Source of the DNA: Letharia columbiana
Lineage: Eukaryota > Ascomycota > Lecanoromycetes > Lecanorales > Parmeliaceae
DNA length: 64,000 bases
Assembly (NCBI RefSeq): GCF_014066305.1
Contig: NW_023501089.1
Location: 248,001-312,000, forward strand
Direction: 5' to 3'
Position numbers and translations under genes: made by a program. Below are positions 21,784 through 33,390 of this stretch, in pieces. The notes under the pieces were generated by a model. It was not told the origin of the DNA. It saw only the letters and a list, made by a program, of their open reading frames with translations, and did no database searches. Position 1 is the stretch's first letter. Each line of letters opens with the position of its first letter.

Positions 21784-22295
21784 TTCTGCTTGAAGACGAA
21801 TTGAGAGGTGTGGTCTTCCAGCCGGTACTCGTGGCGTAGGATGACAAGCTAGTGTTGAGAGATGGCGAGCCGTTCCGTAAATGTGGAAGGTAGAGGCTGG
21901 TCAACCTTTGGAAAAGTGATTGGGTGCGTACGGAGCATGCCAATGAATAGTGGGGTACGGCAGGGCTTATTAGGGCTAGGTTTGGGCAGTAGATTTTATT
22001 CTTGCTCTATGGTCGATCGAACTGTAGAGAAAAGCCATGGGCTGGAGCCTAAACACCTCCAGTAGCTCCTCGATGTTGAAGGGAGAGATGACTGTATTTC
22101 ATGACCTTGTTCCAATACATTTGCTATCCATATCTGCGTACCCCAGGCATCCAGTATATACAGGAAGGCCGTTGAACCCTCATACCCGCGTCCCAAACTC
22201 CACTAAAGTCACCACAGCCCACCCAAGCAGCTTCGATGTGCACATGCCTCTCGCTGCTCGCCCCACCAATAGAAAATCGCCTGACCGGCGATTGT
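21784..22295. other. Intergenic region
   Basis: About 510 bp between the inverted-repeat element and the four-helix membrane protein gene. Short frames only; no supported gene. Confidence 0.45.
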
Positions 22296-23097
22296 TCACA
22301 CCAGCTCAACCTCGCTCTTGGCTGCCCCCACGCCTCCTTTCTTCAGTTTCATCTCCACCCACCATCCCCAAGCCGTAGCTCCCACAGCCAGTACCTCAAC
22401 AATGACCAAGACTATGACCAAGTCCAACGCCGCCATCCCGTCGTTACAGATTTTCGTGAAATTTGAAGGCGCAACGTTATCAAAGCCATGCCATCTGCAA
22501 GTCCACGAATTGAGCGTTCCGGAATAAGTGTTGTAGGCTAAGTTGTTGGTGACGACCGAAGCGAATACGATGGTAAAGAGGGCGGCGCAGAGACAGAGGA
22601 AAGAGAGAACGGTTGAGACGAGGTTTGTATTGTGGAGTCTCTGTCGCTATACGATAGTTGTCAGTATGTTGAACAACGGTGATGGCAACGGTGCGACGTA
22701 CCATGGGAATGAAAGCAACAGCGAGATATGCAAGACTCAAAAGCGCAACAGCGATGCCGCATCCTAAGACTGCATGGCTGGGCCGCAAATCGACATTCAA
22801 AGGCCAGAGCGGTAGTATCCATTCAGGCTCAAGCCGAGAGTTCGAGAAAGCCCGTAAGGAAGCACCGGCACAGGCAATTATGGCGACCGAAACAACCAAA
22901 GTGATTGCTGCGATAGCGACTCGCATGAGATGAACCCATCTGGAAAAGTTCTCGTATCTTGCTGCAAGAAGGTCATCTGTGGTGTAGGCTGGGGGACCGA
23001 TGCTTGGGCTACGGCCCAGAGTAGAGAAGGTTGGGGATGTATTAGTAGTCATCTGGGGCTTTCGGTCTGCAAAAGATTTCACGGCTCCAAAAGCCAT
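22296..23097 (-). CDS. Four-transmembrane-helix protein of unknown function
   Basis: Two exons, 23097-22702 and 22640-22296 (61-nt intron, GTACGT...ACAG), encode 246 aa. After a soluble N-terminus (about 55 aa), four hydrophobic helices are visible: IAAITLVVSVAIIACAGASL, LGCGIAVALLSLAYLAVAFI, VSTVLSFLCLCAALFTIVFA and LVIVLVIVEVLAVGATAWGW. The loop between helices 3 and 4 contains two cysteines (SWTCRWHGF, FTKICNDG) and an NFT glycosylation sequon, so it probably faces outside or the lumen. The layout resembles MARVEL-like fungal membrane proteins, but I cannot prove family membership. The start at MAFGAVKSFADRK was preferred over an upstream in-frame codon. Confidence 0.72.
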
Positions 23098-24058
23098 GGC
23101 AAATATTTGGGAGAAGTGTTGATGTTGAAAGGCCAGCAACAAGGTCAACAAGAAGAATCACGAGAAGGCGAAGGGAGATTTGAAACTTGTTCTGAAGAAT
23201 CGGCAAAGGTCATATAGATTAAAGGGGAGGTCGTCCACGGTGGGGGGTCTAATAATATCGAGTCTCCATGCAGGGCGACATCTATCCCTCTCTCCGCAAA
23301 TGATGCACAAGTGATAACGCAGCAAAACGACAACTAGACGCCCAACCTAGTTGACGACCTTTTGACTAAAGTATGCATCATTTACGATGTCTCATTGAAG
23401 CTCGCGCGTAATCTGAATGATTGGTGGAGCTCTTTCGTGCCCCTGGGCTAAGACACATCAACGACTGCAGCAAGATCCTAAGCAAGGTGGCCATTGGACA
23501 GTCTCATGACCAGCCGGAGGCCTCAAAATTCAAAAGCCACTCAGCGCTTAGAGAGATTGATATCTGATGCAATACTGAAAGGTGAGTGGAGGAGCTCGGG
23601 GACGGGGATGTGTTGAAAACAGGGTTGCGGGCAGATCCTCTAGCTGCCGATCTCTTAGCGTCTTGGTGGGGTCGGCGTTTAAATGTGATGCTATTTTGGG
23701 CTGTTGAACACTTCAAGTACCGTACTGTGCGCAGTCACAGTATGGGCATAGGTTGACAATAGAAAAGAGCTTCTCTGATTGTCCGTGACTCAACGGCTAG
23801 ACATATTATACAGATGCAGCTTTAGACCCAGGAAATGATCCATTCCATGCAATTCCTCCGTTCCCTAGCGTTTTTCACAATCATTAAACTTGCGCTCGCA
23901 GCCTTAGTAGGGATAGACCGAATGCATGACTCCATGCTCAATGCTGCTGTTCATAGCCGCATCTGCAGTAATGATGAGGAGCCTCTGAGAAGACCCTAGC
24001 TTTCGGGGTGAGAACAATGCCACATCCCAACCAGCTACATGTAGCCAATGACGCGACA
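23098..24058. other. Intergenic region
   Basis: Nearly 1 kb between the membrane protein gene and the bromodomain gene. Only short frames; nothing recognised. Confidence 0.5.
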
Positions 24059-25262
24059 TCAGGGTAGCGAAGCAATTAGAACCTTGAATGCTTTCAAAAG
24101 GCGTAAGCCACCCTGAGACACTTTATGCCCCAGTCCGTTGAACAGTATTGAATTCTCGATGATGAGGTAGAAAGCTGGCTCGAAGCTTTCCACAGTAGAG
24201 TAAATTCCTTTGCCGAGGTTCTCTCTTAACGTGCGCAGATCCATGGGTCGTTTGATCACTGCGTAGTAAGTCGGAACTTCCTCTGCAACGGCGTCAACAG
24301 GCTCGGCAAAGGGTTCTGAATCCTCGTCGCTCTCTCTCAACAAGCGGTCAATTAGGCGGCGCAGAAAGATCTTTCGGGTGCGGGTCATATCTGACAATGA
24401 GATTTCCGACTCCCTATCATTCGAATCTTGAAGCTTGATCCTTTCTCTCCGCTTGGATCTCCGCTTCCTGGGTGGAGCGATGTCGGACTCTAACGGGTCC
24501 GAACCGCTATCATCTGTAGTGGCGACCTTGGGTCTCAGTCTAGGTCTCCGCTTTCTGCCTAGAGGAATATCTGATCCCGAAGGCTCTGCATCGCTGTCTT
24601 CTGAGAATTGGAATATTCTATTGGGTTTCCGCTTAGATGTTCTCTCCAATCTCTGTACTGGAGAGGACCAAGGAGAATGGTCCCTGGTACTGTTGGATCG
24701 CGACAGACTGGACTCGAGATAAGTCACTTTGCGTCCATTCCCTGAACGTAGTCGACCAGGTCCTAAGCAAAGTCAGTAAGCCTTGTATAAGAAATGAGAA
24801 TGGTAACACACCATCTGGGTTTTCTGCCATGGCGTCTGCGTCCGAAGAAGCAGTCTGGCTATTATTGAGCTCATTCAAAGCTCCACTAGAGCGCAAATTT
24901 GGTGGTGTCCCAGCTGCCCGATAGGATGGTGGAGCTGAAATGCATGGAGGGTGCTTTTGCCTTTCATGGTTGTAGGTAGGCTCACTTCTGGGCTGTTGGT
25001 GTTCTGCCGACGGCGGCTGCGCGATTGCATGTGATCTCCAGCGGTACAGCGTCTTTCCTGATTCATCGGAGATAGTGAGATTCCCGTTGAGATCTGCCGT
25101 ATTGTAGGTAACAGGGAGCTGGGGGATAGTGTATTCAACGCTTCCGAGGAGCGTGGTCACTCGAAGCACGTCTGTGATTATTGGTATGCTGTGGTCGGCT
25201 CCAGAAACCGTGATGGTAAGTCCTTCCAGGCCAACACAGTGGATGACGAGCTCAGTGGCCAT
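24059..25262 (-). CDS. Bromodomain protein
   Basis: Two exons, 25262-24812 and 24762-24059 (49-nt intron), encode 384 aa. Bromodomains read acetyl-lysine on histones and other nuclear proteins. The N-terminal 70 residues form a predicted beta-rich segment (ELVIHCVGLEGLTITVSG, VEYTIPQLPVTYN) that I do not recognise. A basic, Ser-rich linker with PLESDIAPPRKRRSKRRER-type patches follows. The C-terminus holds a bromodomain: TYYAVIKRPMDLRTLRENLG, then a helix ending in ENSILFNG, where the Asn after Phe fits the acetyl-lysine-binding position. The protein stops right after the domain (LLKAFKVLIASLP). An extra intron lies directly before the ATG, so the transcript likely has a spliced leader. Confidence 0.8.
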
Positions 25263-25313
25263 CTAAGAGCGGCTCCGTCAGAGCATGACCACACACGTTG
25301 AGGGCAAACTTAC
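25263..25313 (-). other. Probable 5' UTR intron of the bromodomain gene
   Basis: A 51-nt GTAAGT...TTAG intron ends immediately before the ATG at 25262. The in-phase upstream frame has a stop six codons before the ATG, so no upstream coding exon is needed. Another upstream frame is open but terminates right after splicing. Confidence 0.5.
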
Positions 25314-26114
25314 CTTGTGCTGGGACGTTTAGAACACGATGACCAGGGAGGTCGACCGCGAGGTCAGGGCAAGTGAGGCTGATAATTTAGCGCAGAAAAG
25401 ACAATTAATGTCTTCGATGGCTGTTCCCAGCTCAATCTTAGGCTTCGTGTAGCTAGTTGCGTCCAGGAGATGATATGAGAAGGAGGTAAGGTTCGCCGAA
25501 CCGAGAAGTTGTGGCAGCCCAAGCAGGATTATGAAAGCAATTAGACTTGACGACTTGGTATGCCTTTTTTGGTTGCCTCCCCAATTTTCGGAGTGAGGTC
25601 TAATTGCTGTGACTGTGACCGGTTCAAATTCGACCTCTGGAGGAAAAGCAATTTTTGGACTCCAAGATGAGGGGCTAGAGAGTTTAGAACTTCTGACCAA
25701 TTTACTGTCCCTATAAGTAGTCGATTCAAGAACGTTGAGATTCATGCGTGACTGAAGTGATAATGTTTGTATAGTGCCTTTGGAACTGAACATACTCCAT
25801 AGCCATGACTCGTTCGATACCAGCAGGCGACTGTGAAAGACCGGAAGAGAGATCTCAGACTAGACTTATCCATTATTTGCTGCGGCCTGCCACATAGTCA
25901 CAGGTTTTCTCACCTATGGGGTAGACGTTGTTTGGCAAGCCGCTCAGCTATAGAGCTGGTGGCTCCGCAAGGGCTGGCCGAGAGCCATCTCTTCGACTTG
26001 TCCATCTCATGCCCATGGCTCCTAAGTTTTATTCAGTTCCTCCCACTATTCTAGCATCGCAGCCCTCCCCTTCTTGATGACCTTTGTGAGACTTACTCGT
26101 GGCACTGAGAGCCC
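25314..26114. other. Intergenic region
   Basis: About 800 bp between the bromodomain gene and CENP-X. A 154-codon minus frame (25329-25793) has one hydrophobic stretch but no recognisable domain, and it overlaps the likely leader of the bromodomain gene. I do not count it as a gene. Confidence 0.45.
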
Positions 26115-26687
26115 TCAGAAGTCCAGCAACAATTGCGGCGCCAGTTTCTCCAAATCCTCAACCTGCCCATCTCTCAAGTTAGCACGCATCCCCTAGCACG
26201 ACATGAATCTACTGACCTCCAGAAAGTCGTCTCCAATACCCTTCCCACCCGCCTCGCTCCTCTCGAATGCTGCCCGAGCAATCGCTTCCCTTACAAACGT
26301 TTCCATGTACTTCCCCACCACTCCATTCGCCTCTTTCCCTATCCTGACCTTGTCATCTTGGAAGTGGTAATGTAGGAGCTTTGTGAGTAGGGCGGGAGGC
26401 ATTGTTGGTGGGGCGTCTTGCGTGCCTACGCGTGTGGTTGTGGGAAAAGCGTCTGGTTCTTCTGATGCGGATGCATTGCGGGAGTGAGAGGAGACGAGCT
26501 CAGCGTCGTCATCGTCATCATCTTCATCTTCGTCGTCTTCTGCGGCGGACTCTATGAAGCTGTGTTTGGCGGGAGCGGATTTGCGGCGGGGTGTGGTTGT
26601 CTTGGTCTTGGTGGCTTTGGTGGTAGGGCGGGGAGGTCTGAACGCAGGGCGGCCGCGTTTGGCTACTGGGTTGGAGGTTGGTGGCAT
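26115..26687 (-). CDS. CENP-X / Mhf2 histone-fold protein
   Basis: CENP-X pairs with CENP-S in the constitutive kinetochore network and in the FANCM-associated MHF complex that binds branched DNA. Exon 1 is 26687-26217; after a 54-nt intron, a 16-codon last exon (26162-26115) encodes VEDLEKLAPQLLLDF. Total 172 aa, longer than the metazoan protein because of a basic, Pro/Thr-rich N-terminus and an acidic run (DEDEDDDDDD). The histone fold covers the last 80 residues: PPALLTKLLHYHFQDDKVRI, NGVVGKYMETFVREAIARAA and the final helix from the last exon. Without the last exon the protein would lack the family's C-terminal helix, which supports the splice. Confidence 0.85.
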
Positions 26688-27045
26688 GGTTGTTGAGGGA
26701 TTCGAGACTTGGAGCCTAGGGGTGTGTTTGGAAAAGGAGCAACGTTTGAGAAGTCGTGTCGCGGAGGGGGGGGGGGAATGCCGTGGGGAAGTGTTTACAC
26801 ACGTGCAGCTTATGGCAAATCGCCCTCCGTAAATGACTGTTCCAGTGAAGATTATTAGAGCGTGTTCACAATTAATGCTTGTTACATTTCACGTTCAAGG
26901 CATCAATAATTTTGGAGCGATGATCTCATTGTAACATTCTGCTTATGCCTCTCACAAGAGGACTCTTCTCGGTACAGGTACAGGCACGCTTTCCCATCCG
27001 AATTCATCGATGCAACGCCTGTCCTCAGTCTCCGTTGTGCATGTT
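26688..27045. other. Intergenic region
   Basis: 358 bp between CENP-X and the small repeat protein gene. It has a homopurine run with ten G at about 26766-26775. No gene seen. Confidence 0.5.
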
Positions 27046-27481
27046 CTACTTCTTGTTTGCCAGATTCTCCTGCACCATACCACCAATCTTTCCGTCGGCA
27101 TTAAAGTGCTGGCCGATGGATCCTTCCTTATCAAGCGGGCCACCAACTTTCTGTGCGGTGCCACCAATTGCTCCATCCGCTGTATCCGGTGTCAGCGTAT
27201 TCTAGGAATCATCTGGTAGTTGGCGGAGGGGATTTCGTGCCGTTGAACATAGATCCTAGCGCCCCATCCTTGGAGAACATCGAGGTTCCAGTTCCTGTGG
27301 TCTTATCACCTGCGGAGGGCTGCATCCCATCAAACATTAGTCCCTCAGTTGATGCAAAAGAGGATTCGGAGCCACTCACAATCTGCTTGACCGATTCATG
27401 AATGCCAGTGCTCATCTCATTTTCTTTCAGGGCCGAGTTGGCGCCCTGCTCAAAGGACTTTGCTGTGTGGTCACCGTCCAT
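27046..27481 (-). CDS. Small glycine-rich repeat protein, stress/LEA-like
   Basis: Exon 1 (27481-27241) and exon 2 (27179-27046) encode 124 aa. The C-terminal half carries imperfect repeats of the type NADGxIGG: FSKDGALGSMFNADGAIGG, then GPLDKEGSIGQHFNADGKIG. Small hydrophilic fungal proteins of this type are often abundant and stress-induced, but no function is established from sequence. The intron begins with GC instead of GT and ends in ACAG with a CTGAC branch site. That junction is the only one I found that keeps the repeat in register, and reading through instead stops after ten codons. Confidence 0.6.
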
Positions 27482-28915
27482 GTTTTTCTAAGAGTATGAA
27501 AGAGAATTGCAAAGGGTGATGGTAATGTGCCGGTCAAAGTACCCCTCCTTAGTGTGATAGCTGTAGAGAATGATGTATGTTTTTGAAGAAGATATCAAAG
27601 TTATTTGTGGAGGCGAGAGTAATCGTCATACATCAGGGTCTAGGCGCGCTTTTACGTCAAGGCGGTCAATGACGCATATAGAAGCTTTGCATTTGCGGAG
27701 GAAACATTCCATATTGCACCTATAGCTAAAGCTACAGCTATATTGTCGCCTACTCACAATCATTCCTGTCGCACTGCCGCCGGCAAAGCAGTCGTGCCAC
27801 TGCACTGGGTTGGCAGGAAGTTAGCCCATTACTGGCTGATTCCGCCTAGCAGCTCCCAGTCGTCTCGCATCGATAATGTACTTATTTATTAGACTCTCAA
27901 CATCCGAGCTGGACCGGGAAATCAAAGCATCCGAGTCGATGATTCAAAACCCAGATCAGATCATTCAAAGTTTCACTTTGTCTGATACAGATCCGCATGT
28001 CCTGTCCTGAGTGTAGGTTCCTGATCTCGGCAGTCAAGAGACTGGTGAACCGGCCGTCTTGTCTCAGGATTGCGGAGATTTTTACGCTTTATGTCATGGT
28101 TGAAGCTTGTGACGTCGATCTCGTATATTTCTCTCCTAGCTCGACGTTGAAAGTTGGAAGTCAAGAGTTGAAGAGATAGGTGAAGAAGATCAATAAGCCG
28201 TTGAAAGCTTGAAACATAGCGTTGCTCTTGTCGAAGATGTCTTGAACTAAAAGTGTGCTGTGCGAAAGAGGGAGAGTCGGTTTGGTGCCGGCATTAATTG
28301 GCTGAGCTAGTCTGATTGGAGCGCCACTACCTGAAGCCTCTGAGCAAACTTGCGCTTTCTTCTACCTAAAGTACCACCACTACTGTATGAACCCCCAAAC
28401 AACCTTCATGCAGGGCAGACAGTATAGGTAATTATGCCGATTCCCAGATGATAGATGATAGCGTATCTTCCTCATCAGGAGCCATCACACCCAAAGAGTA
28501 AAGAGTATCATCCAAAAAGCAAGACGATCTTACTATTCCGGCTTGCTGTTTCCCTATTTCCTTCCTCTTTCCCTCACTGCTCTAATAAACTAAAGGTAGA
28601 TAATACCTACGCCACTACTGACCGCGTTGATCTCAGAGATCCAGCCTGACGACCCCTCTCTTTCTTTCTTTCTTCTCCTCTATATCTAACTTAATCATTC
28701 GCCCACAGCCTTCCAACATTTTGACCTGGTCCAAATCTCGGGAGTCCGCAGTGTGAAATGCTCGTGCGCTGCAGCCGAAACACATCCATGTCCTAAGAGA
28801 CTCTTTCATTAGACGCCCTCTTGGCCCTGCATCGCGTCTCTCTTTCTTGCAATCATTACTCATCTCCCCTCAAACCTACCCGAACTTCCCCCTCACTGTG
28901 TCGTGCAGCTGCACC
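27482..28915. other. Intergenic region
   Basis: 1.4 kb between two divergent genes. Short frames only. The stretch 28640-28700 is pyrimidine-rich (CTTTCTTTCTTTCTT) just upstream of the MIF-like gene, as in many fungal promoters. Confidence 0.5.
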
Positions 28916-30012
28916 ATGCCTTCCTCCACAAGGTCAAGATCAATCTCACCCGAGTCGCCTCGAGTACCCACACCAACAGCCAACGACTTTCCCACCCCCG
29001 CCGGCCAGATATTCACAGTGACCAAGCGTGACCAGGGTCTGGTGTCACCTGCCGAATCTGCCTTTTCCTTCTTCGATGAGGGTTCGCCGCACGCTATGTC
29101 AACCTCAGACTTGATGGAGGAGAAGACAATAGCCAGACCCATAGATCGGGGGACGCCGGGAGAAAGTACTTATGCATCGATCATTACTGGCCACCAGCAA
29201 CAAAATGAACTTCGAAGAAACAAGAGCCAGTACTACACAGAAGTCTTTTCCTACCGGGAACCGAACTTATCCCCAAGAGATCGGATCAGCAAAGACTCGG
29301 TGATCACTGCCGAGATCAAGACGAACGTCATCGTACGCACACCCACTTGCTTCCCACCCTGCTGATGCTGACCAATCTCTGCGTATTCTAGATCACCGAC
29401 GAAATTCACTTCTTGCAAGATTTCTCCCAGCATATGTCCCAACGATACCAAAGACCTATCTCCTCTATATTCATAACCCTCAAACATTCCGAATGCCTCC
29501 TCTATGCCGGTACTTTCGACCAAGCCTACATTCTCACAGTTAGCGCCCTACCTTCGCAACTCCTTCCCACAACAAATAAACGCAATGCCGCCTTGATACA
29601 AGCCTTTATGGCCGACTCGCTCGGGGTGGCGGCTACAAGAGGGGTCGTGCGATTTGTCGCCATACCAGAAGAGAATTTTGCCTTCAACGGTACAACCGTC
29701 TTTGGGCAGATCGAGAACTTGCAGAAGTCTCCAAACAAAGAGAATTTCTCGGACGCTGCATCAATCAGTGGCATGAGGTCCGCGTTGCACAGTCGGGCAG
29801 CATCGCGAGCGCAGAGTCGGAGACCCTCAGTATCGAAGCCGCCATCGAGGGACGGATACTCGTTCTACCCGACGACGAGGCCGCCGAGTCCACACCTAAG
29901 GGGACCACCTATACCAACATTACCTAACGGCAACGATGCGATGGATAGAAGAGCGGAGAAGGCACAGAAGGTGGGTAAAAGGAGGAGCTTTTTTGGTTTC
30001 TTTGGGCGATGA
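28916..30012 (+). CDS. MIF-fold (macrophage migration inhibitory factor-like) protein
   Basis: Exons 28916-29332 and 29392-30012 (59-nt intron) encode 345 aa. The MIF/tautomerase fold begins around residue 110: KTNVIITDEIHFLQDFSQHM, then SIFITLKHSECLLYAGTFDQ, TNKRNAALIQAF and GVVRFVAIPEENFAFNGTTV. Fungal MIF-like proteins have long disordered flanks, as here: a Ser/Pro-rich N-terminus and a tail rich in Arg, Ser and Pro ending KRRSFFGFFGR. The N-terminal proline of classic MIF tautomerases is not exposed because the domain is internal, so catalytic activity is doubtful. I took the ATG at 28916; the frame is open upstream but without support. Confidence 0.8.
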
Positions 30013-33000
30013 CACATCGCATTTACAATACCATCGGCAGTTCGGGTCAACTTGGGTGGGCTGGGTGTATGGGACTTGAATGTTAGATAAGACTTCCGCT
30101 GCTTGGATAGGCAGCAACGCGGTTTGGTCTGGCTTGATCACAACAAGCTCTATCAATACGTGATGAATACAAAAGAGTTGAAACTAGGGGCATGTTCGCA
30201 CGGCTTCTCGGACTTCCTTTGGAATGCTTGCTTGTTTGCAGCTGGCTGTGCTGGTTCGGGGGTAGGGATATGATGCTGATGTTGAGTGCAAAGGCCACAT
30301 CGGCATCTCGTGCCGATGACAGGATTCCCTCTTCGAGCTTGGACACTTCCGTGGTGATCTTCCATCCCAAACCAACATCCATTCTACCCCAAACGAACAA
30401 ACTTATCACATCCACCTATCATGGCGGCACAGCAGCCCGCGCACGTTTCAGAAGATCCTAGTCCCGGCTCCTTCCATCGGCATCCGCGCTTTCAGACCCG
30501 GTCCAGGGACATGTACTATTTACCGTATGCCCTTTTCACCATCTCGCCGCCACGTCCTCTGACGCGATCATTCAACTCCGCAAGAGCTCGTCGAGCGCCT
30601 CAAGGTTCGTGAAGAATAGCTTACTCGACTGTGGTCGGGCATGGAGACATCATCGTCCCGTTCGACCTAGTGCTGTGCTCGTGTCGCCATCAAACATGAG
30701 GCTCGGACGTGCGCTTATACCATCGAGCCCTGGGGTTGGTTGAAGGTCCTACTGTCCACAGGTGTTTCGATATCGTAGGTAAGGCCAAGCTCGGGAGGTC
30801 ATCCTAGAAGATGGGTAGCGGACCAAAAGCACCCGATTGCTCTTCCGATGTGGACGTTGTTTTCAAAGCTTCCGGGAACTCTGCACGTGATACCACTGTT
30901 GGGTGAATAGCCTCTAAGATCGCAGTACTGTAGATCGGAGGTTTTGCTTGATGGCATCATTCGCGTCTATGATGCGACCCTAGAGCTGCTTGAATAGGCA
31001 TTTGGCATTTTGGGTGGTCCCGTTATCCGGTGTCTGTTGGCCTTTCGAGACATCTGCCCTCCATCCTCCAAGTATTAAAATTATCATGAAGACGGATTAT
31101 GACCTCAGTGAGTCCTGCGTTCGCCGCGGCTCTAAAACGGCTATGTCCACTATTGGTGGGCGAGCGGCTTCAGCCCTTCGAGCTACGTCACACATGTCTT
31201 GGCCGATTCAGTCAGTACTACGACCTCATGTTGGCAGGATCCATGACGATGCTGCGGTTGCGGAGCCATGCTCGCCAAACACGATGAAAAAGCGTTTGGA
31301 TTGGAATGGATCTTTATGATGGATGGATCCATTACCCACGCTCGTCTCGAGAGGAAACATGTAGTACGTCAGCATCTGCTTCATTTGAACAGGTTGCTAC
31401 ACCTCCTTATTGGTTGCGCCTGACAGCCTTTCCGTGTAAGATCGGAGGGCTGCAGAAACATCGCCCCTTCAGGCAGGCGTCAAAGCAGCTCACATGCACT
31501 CGACCCCGTAGATCGATTTGTCTCATCGCTCTTTACACATTGCGGCGGCCTTTTTCCCGTCATCTTTTACTAGCTGAATGGTAGGAAAATTCAAAAGCAG
31601 TGTCGGAGCGTTTCAACAAACGCATTGGTCACTAATGGGTCTCGAGAGGAGAGTGCATTAAGGGTTGCGCAAGACGATACTGGCAACGAACAGTCACCCG
31701 AGGAGGTTCCTACGCCAGGCATCAACATCTATCCACCGAGACGGCTACCTCTTCCGCACTTTCAACTTTCCAGCATGCGAGTTGACTACCCACCCCAGGC
31801 CCCAACGATGCCTCTCGCATGCCACCGAGTCCCAACAGCAGCATCCTAATGCAGCAACCATTCACGGGATGACATTAGGTTGGAGCAGGTGCAACACTTG
31901 TCGTCGTAGACTGACACTGAACAACCCGATCCCAAGGCGTCAAATGGCGCGGATGACAATGGCCATCTGCTAATAGTACCGAGCGGGTCCAAGAGTGTGT
32001 TCAGTGAACGATATGGAAAAATGGAGGATGAAAACGAATTTTTACCTCCGTCAGGCGAATATGGGGAGGACATAATGCATCGACATTGCGAGACAAAAGG
32101 GCATGAGACTTTTTAAGTCGCTTTGCAGGCATTCGATTCTGGATATCGATTTGGCTCAAAAGGAAAAGATGTTCTATGAAGCAGATACGAAGCATCGTTC
32201 AAAGATCGCTGTCAATCCTCTGCCAGCACTCCAGGAAGATTACAGTCATATCTTTGAATGCTTCGACATCGAAGACGATGACATCCTCGATTCAACGCCT
32301 CGCGATCATAGAATGAATAAGCTCGAGGCCGATGAGACGAGTCAACATCAAGTCAGTATTACATCCACGTGATCTTTTTGAGGAAGCTAACATCATGCTG
32401 GGAAGCTGTGACCACGGTCCGAACGGCCGCATAGACCCTGACTTGGCGGCTTGGCCACGCAAGAAAAAAAACGTGCGTACTCGTATGAAGGGGCGTACAA
32501 AGAAGTCGAAGTGAAGAAAGACAGATGGAAGAGAGGACGAGAGGCAGGAGTCATCATCTGGATCGTGATATCAAAGAGAATGCGATGTGATCCCCACCAA
32601 GGAACTATTCGACGCTCGTCCCACAGGCGCAGCTCCCTCGGGGTATGACTCTACGGCTGAACTACTTGCCGGGGTGGAGGCCGCTCTATCAAAGCTGGGT
32701 CAGGCAGCTGTCAAAGCTGAGGGGGGAGGGCACCATTGAGGTGGAACACGCTTTTGTGATTGTCCAGATGGTGCTGCATCAGTTCCTGGATATCACAAGA
32801 TCAACCTTGACCACGACCCATCAAGGCTTGCTCTGCCGTCTTGTCATAAGACACTCCTGGCCCGTATTGGGGTGCTCATTCTATATCCCAGGAGGGCGTC
32901 CGGCGGATCAAATAAGAGAAGGTCCGTCTTCACATTCGGCGAAATCCGCTCATCCTCGACGACCTAGAGCTGGTATTCAGTACAGGTGCCCGAGTCACTC

Positions 33001-33390
33001 ATGAGACGAGACCAAATATCTCGTAAAATCGGGGCCTTCTCGCCGCGGGTGAATCGTGTATCATCACGGCTTCACGAAACACGTCAGAGAGATGGATTTC
33101 TGGACTCGGAGGCGACGCAATGAGATCAGGGCACTTGTCGTCTGGATGCGGTTGTTCGTCACATACTGTTGTACTGTACTGATTCATGGTATGTCTATAT
33201 ATGAACATTCTCATTCTATCCGGTTTAACCATCTAAGCCTCCTTGAACCCCAAAATGCCAAAGAACGTCCCCCCAAAGCTCCCGCGCTGGTGCAATAGTT
33301 TTTTTTTGTGAATAGCTTCCATATACATGAACATGAACATGAACATTCTATCCGTTTTAACAAACCTAAGCCTCCTTGAATCTAAAGTTG
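30013..33390. other. Gene-poor region with decayed coding-like fragments
   Basis: 3.4 kb with no intact gene. Several plus-strand stretches look protein-like but are broken by stops and frame changes, for example 31093-31287 (LLVGERLQPFELRHTCLGR), about 31999-32115 (FSERYGKMEDENEFLPP) and about 32590-32735 (KELFDARPTGAAPSGYDSTA, then LLAGVEAALSKLGQAAVKAE). I do not recognise the parent families, and introns could explain part of the breaks. Near the end, 33201-33329 is a diverged copy of the PKS 3' end. Confidence 0.4.
33201..33329. repeat. Diverged tandem copy of the PKS terminal exon and 3' flank
   Basis: The segment 33201-33329 aligns with 33339-33466 at roughly 70 percent by eye. Shared stretches include ATGAACATTC, TAAGCCTCCTTGAA and the reversed last-exon sequence. 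The right-hand copy contains the real PKS stop codon. Between the copies a short ATGAAC repeat occurs three times. Confidence 0.6.
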
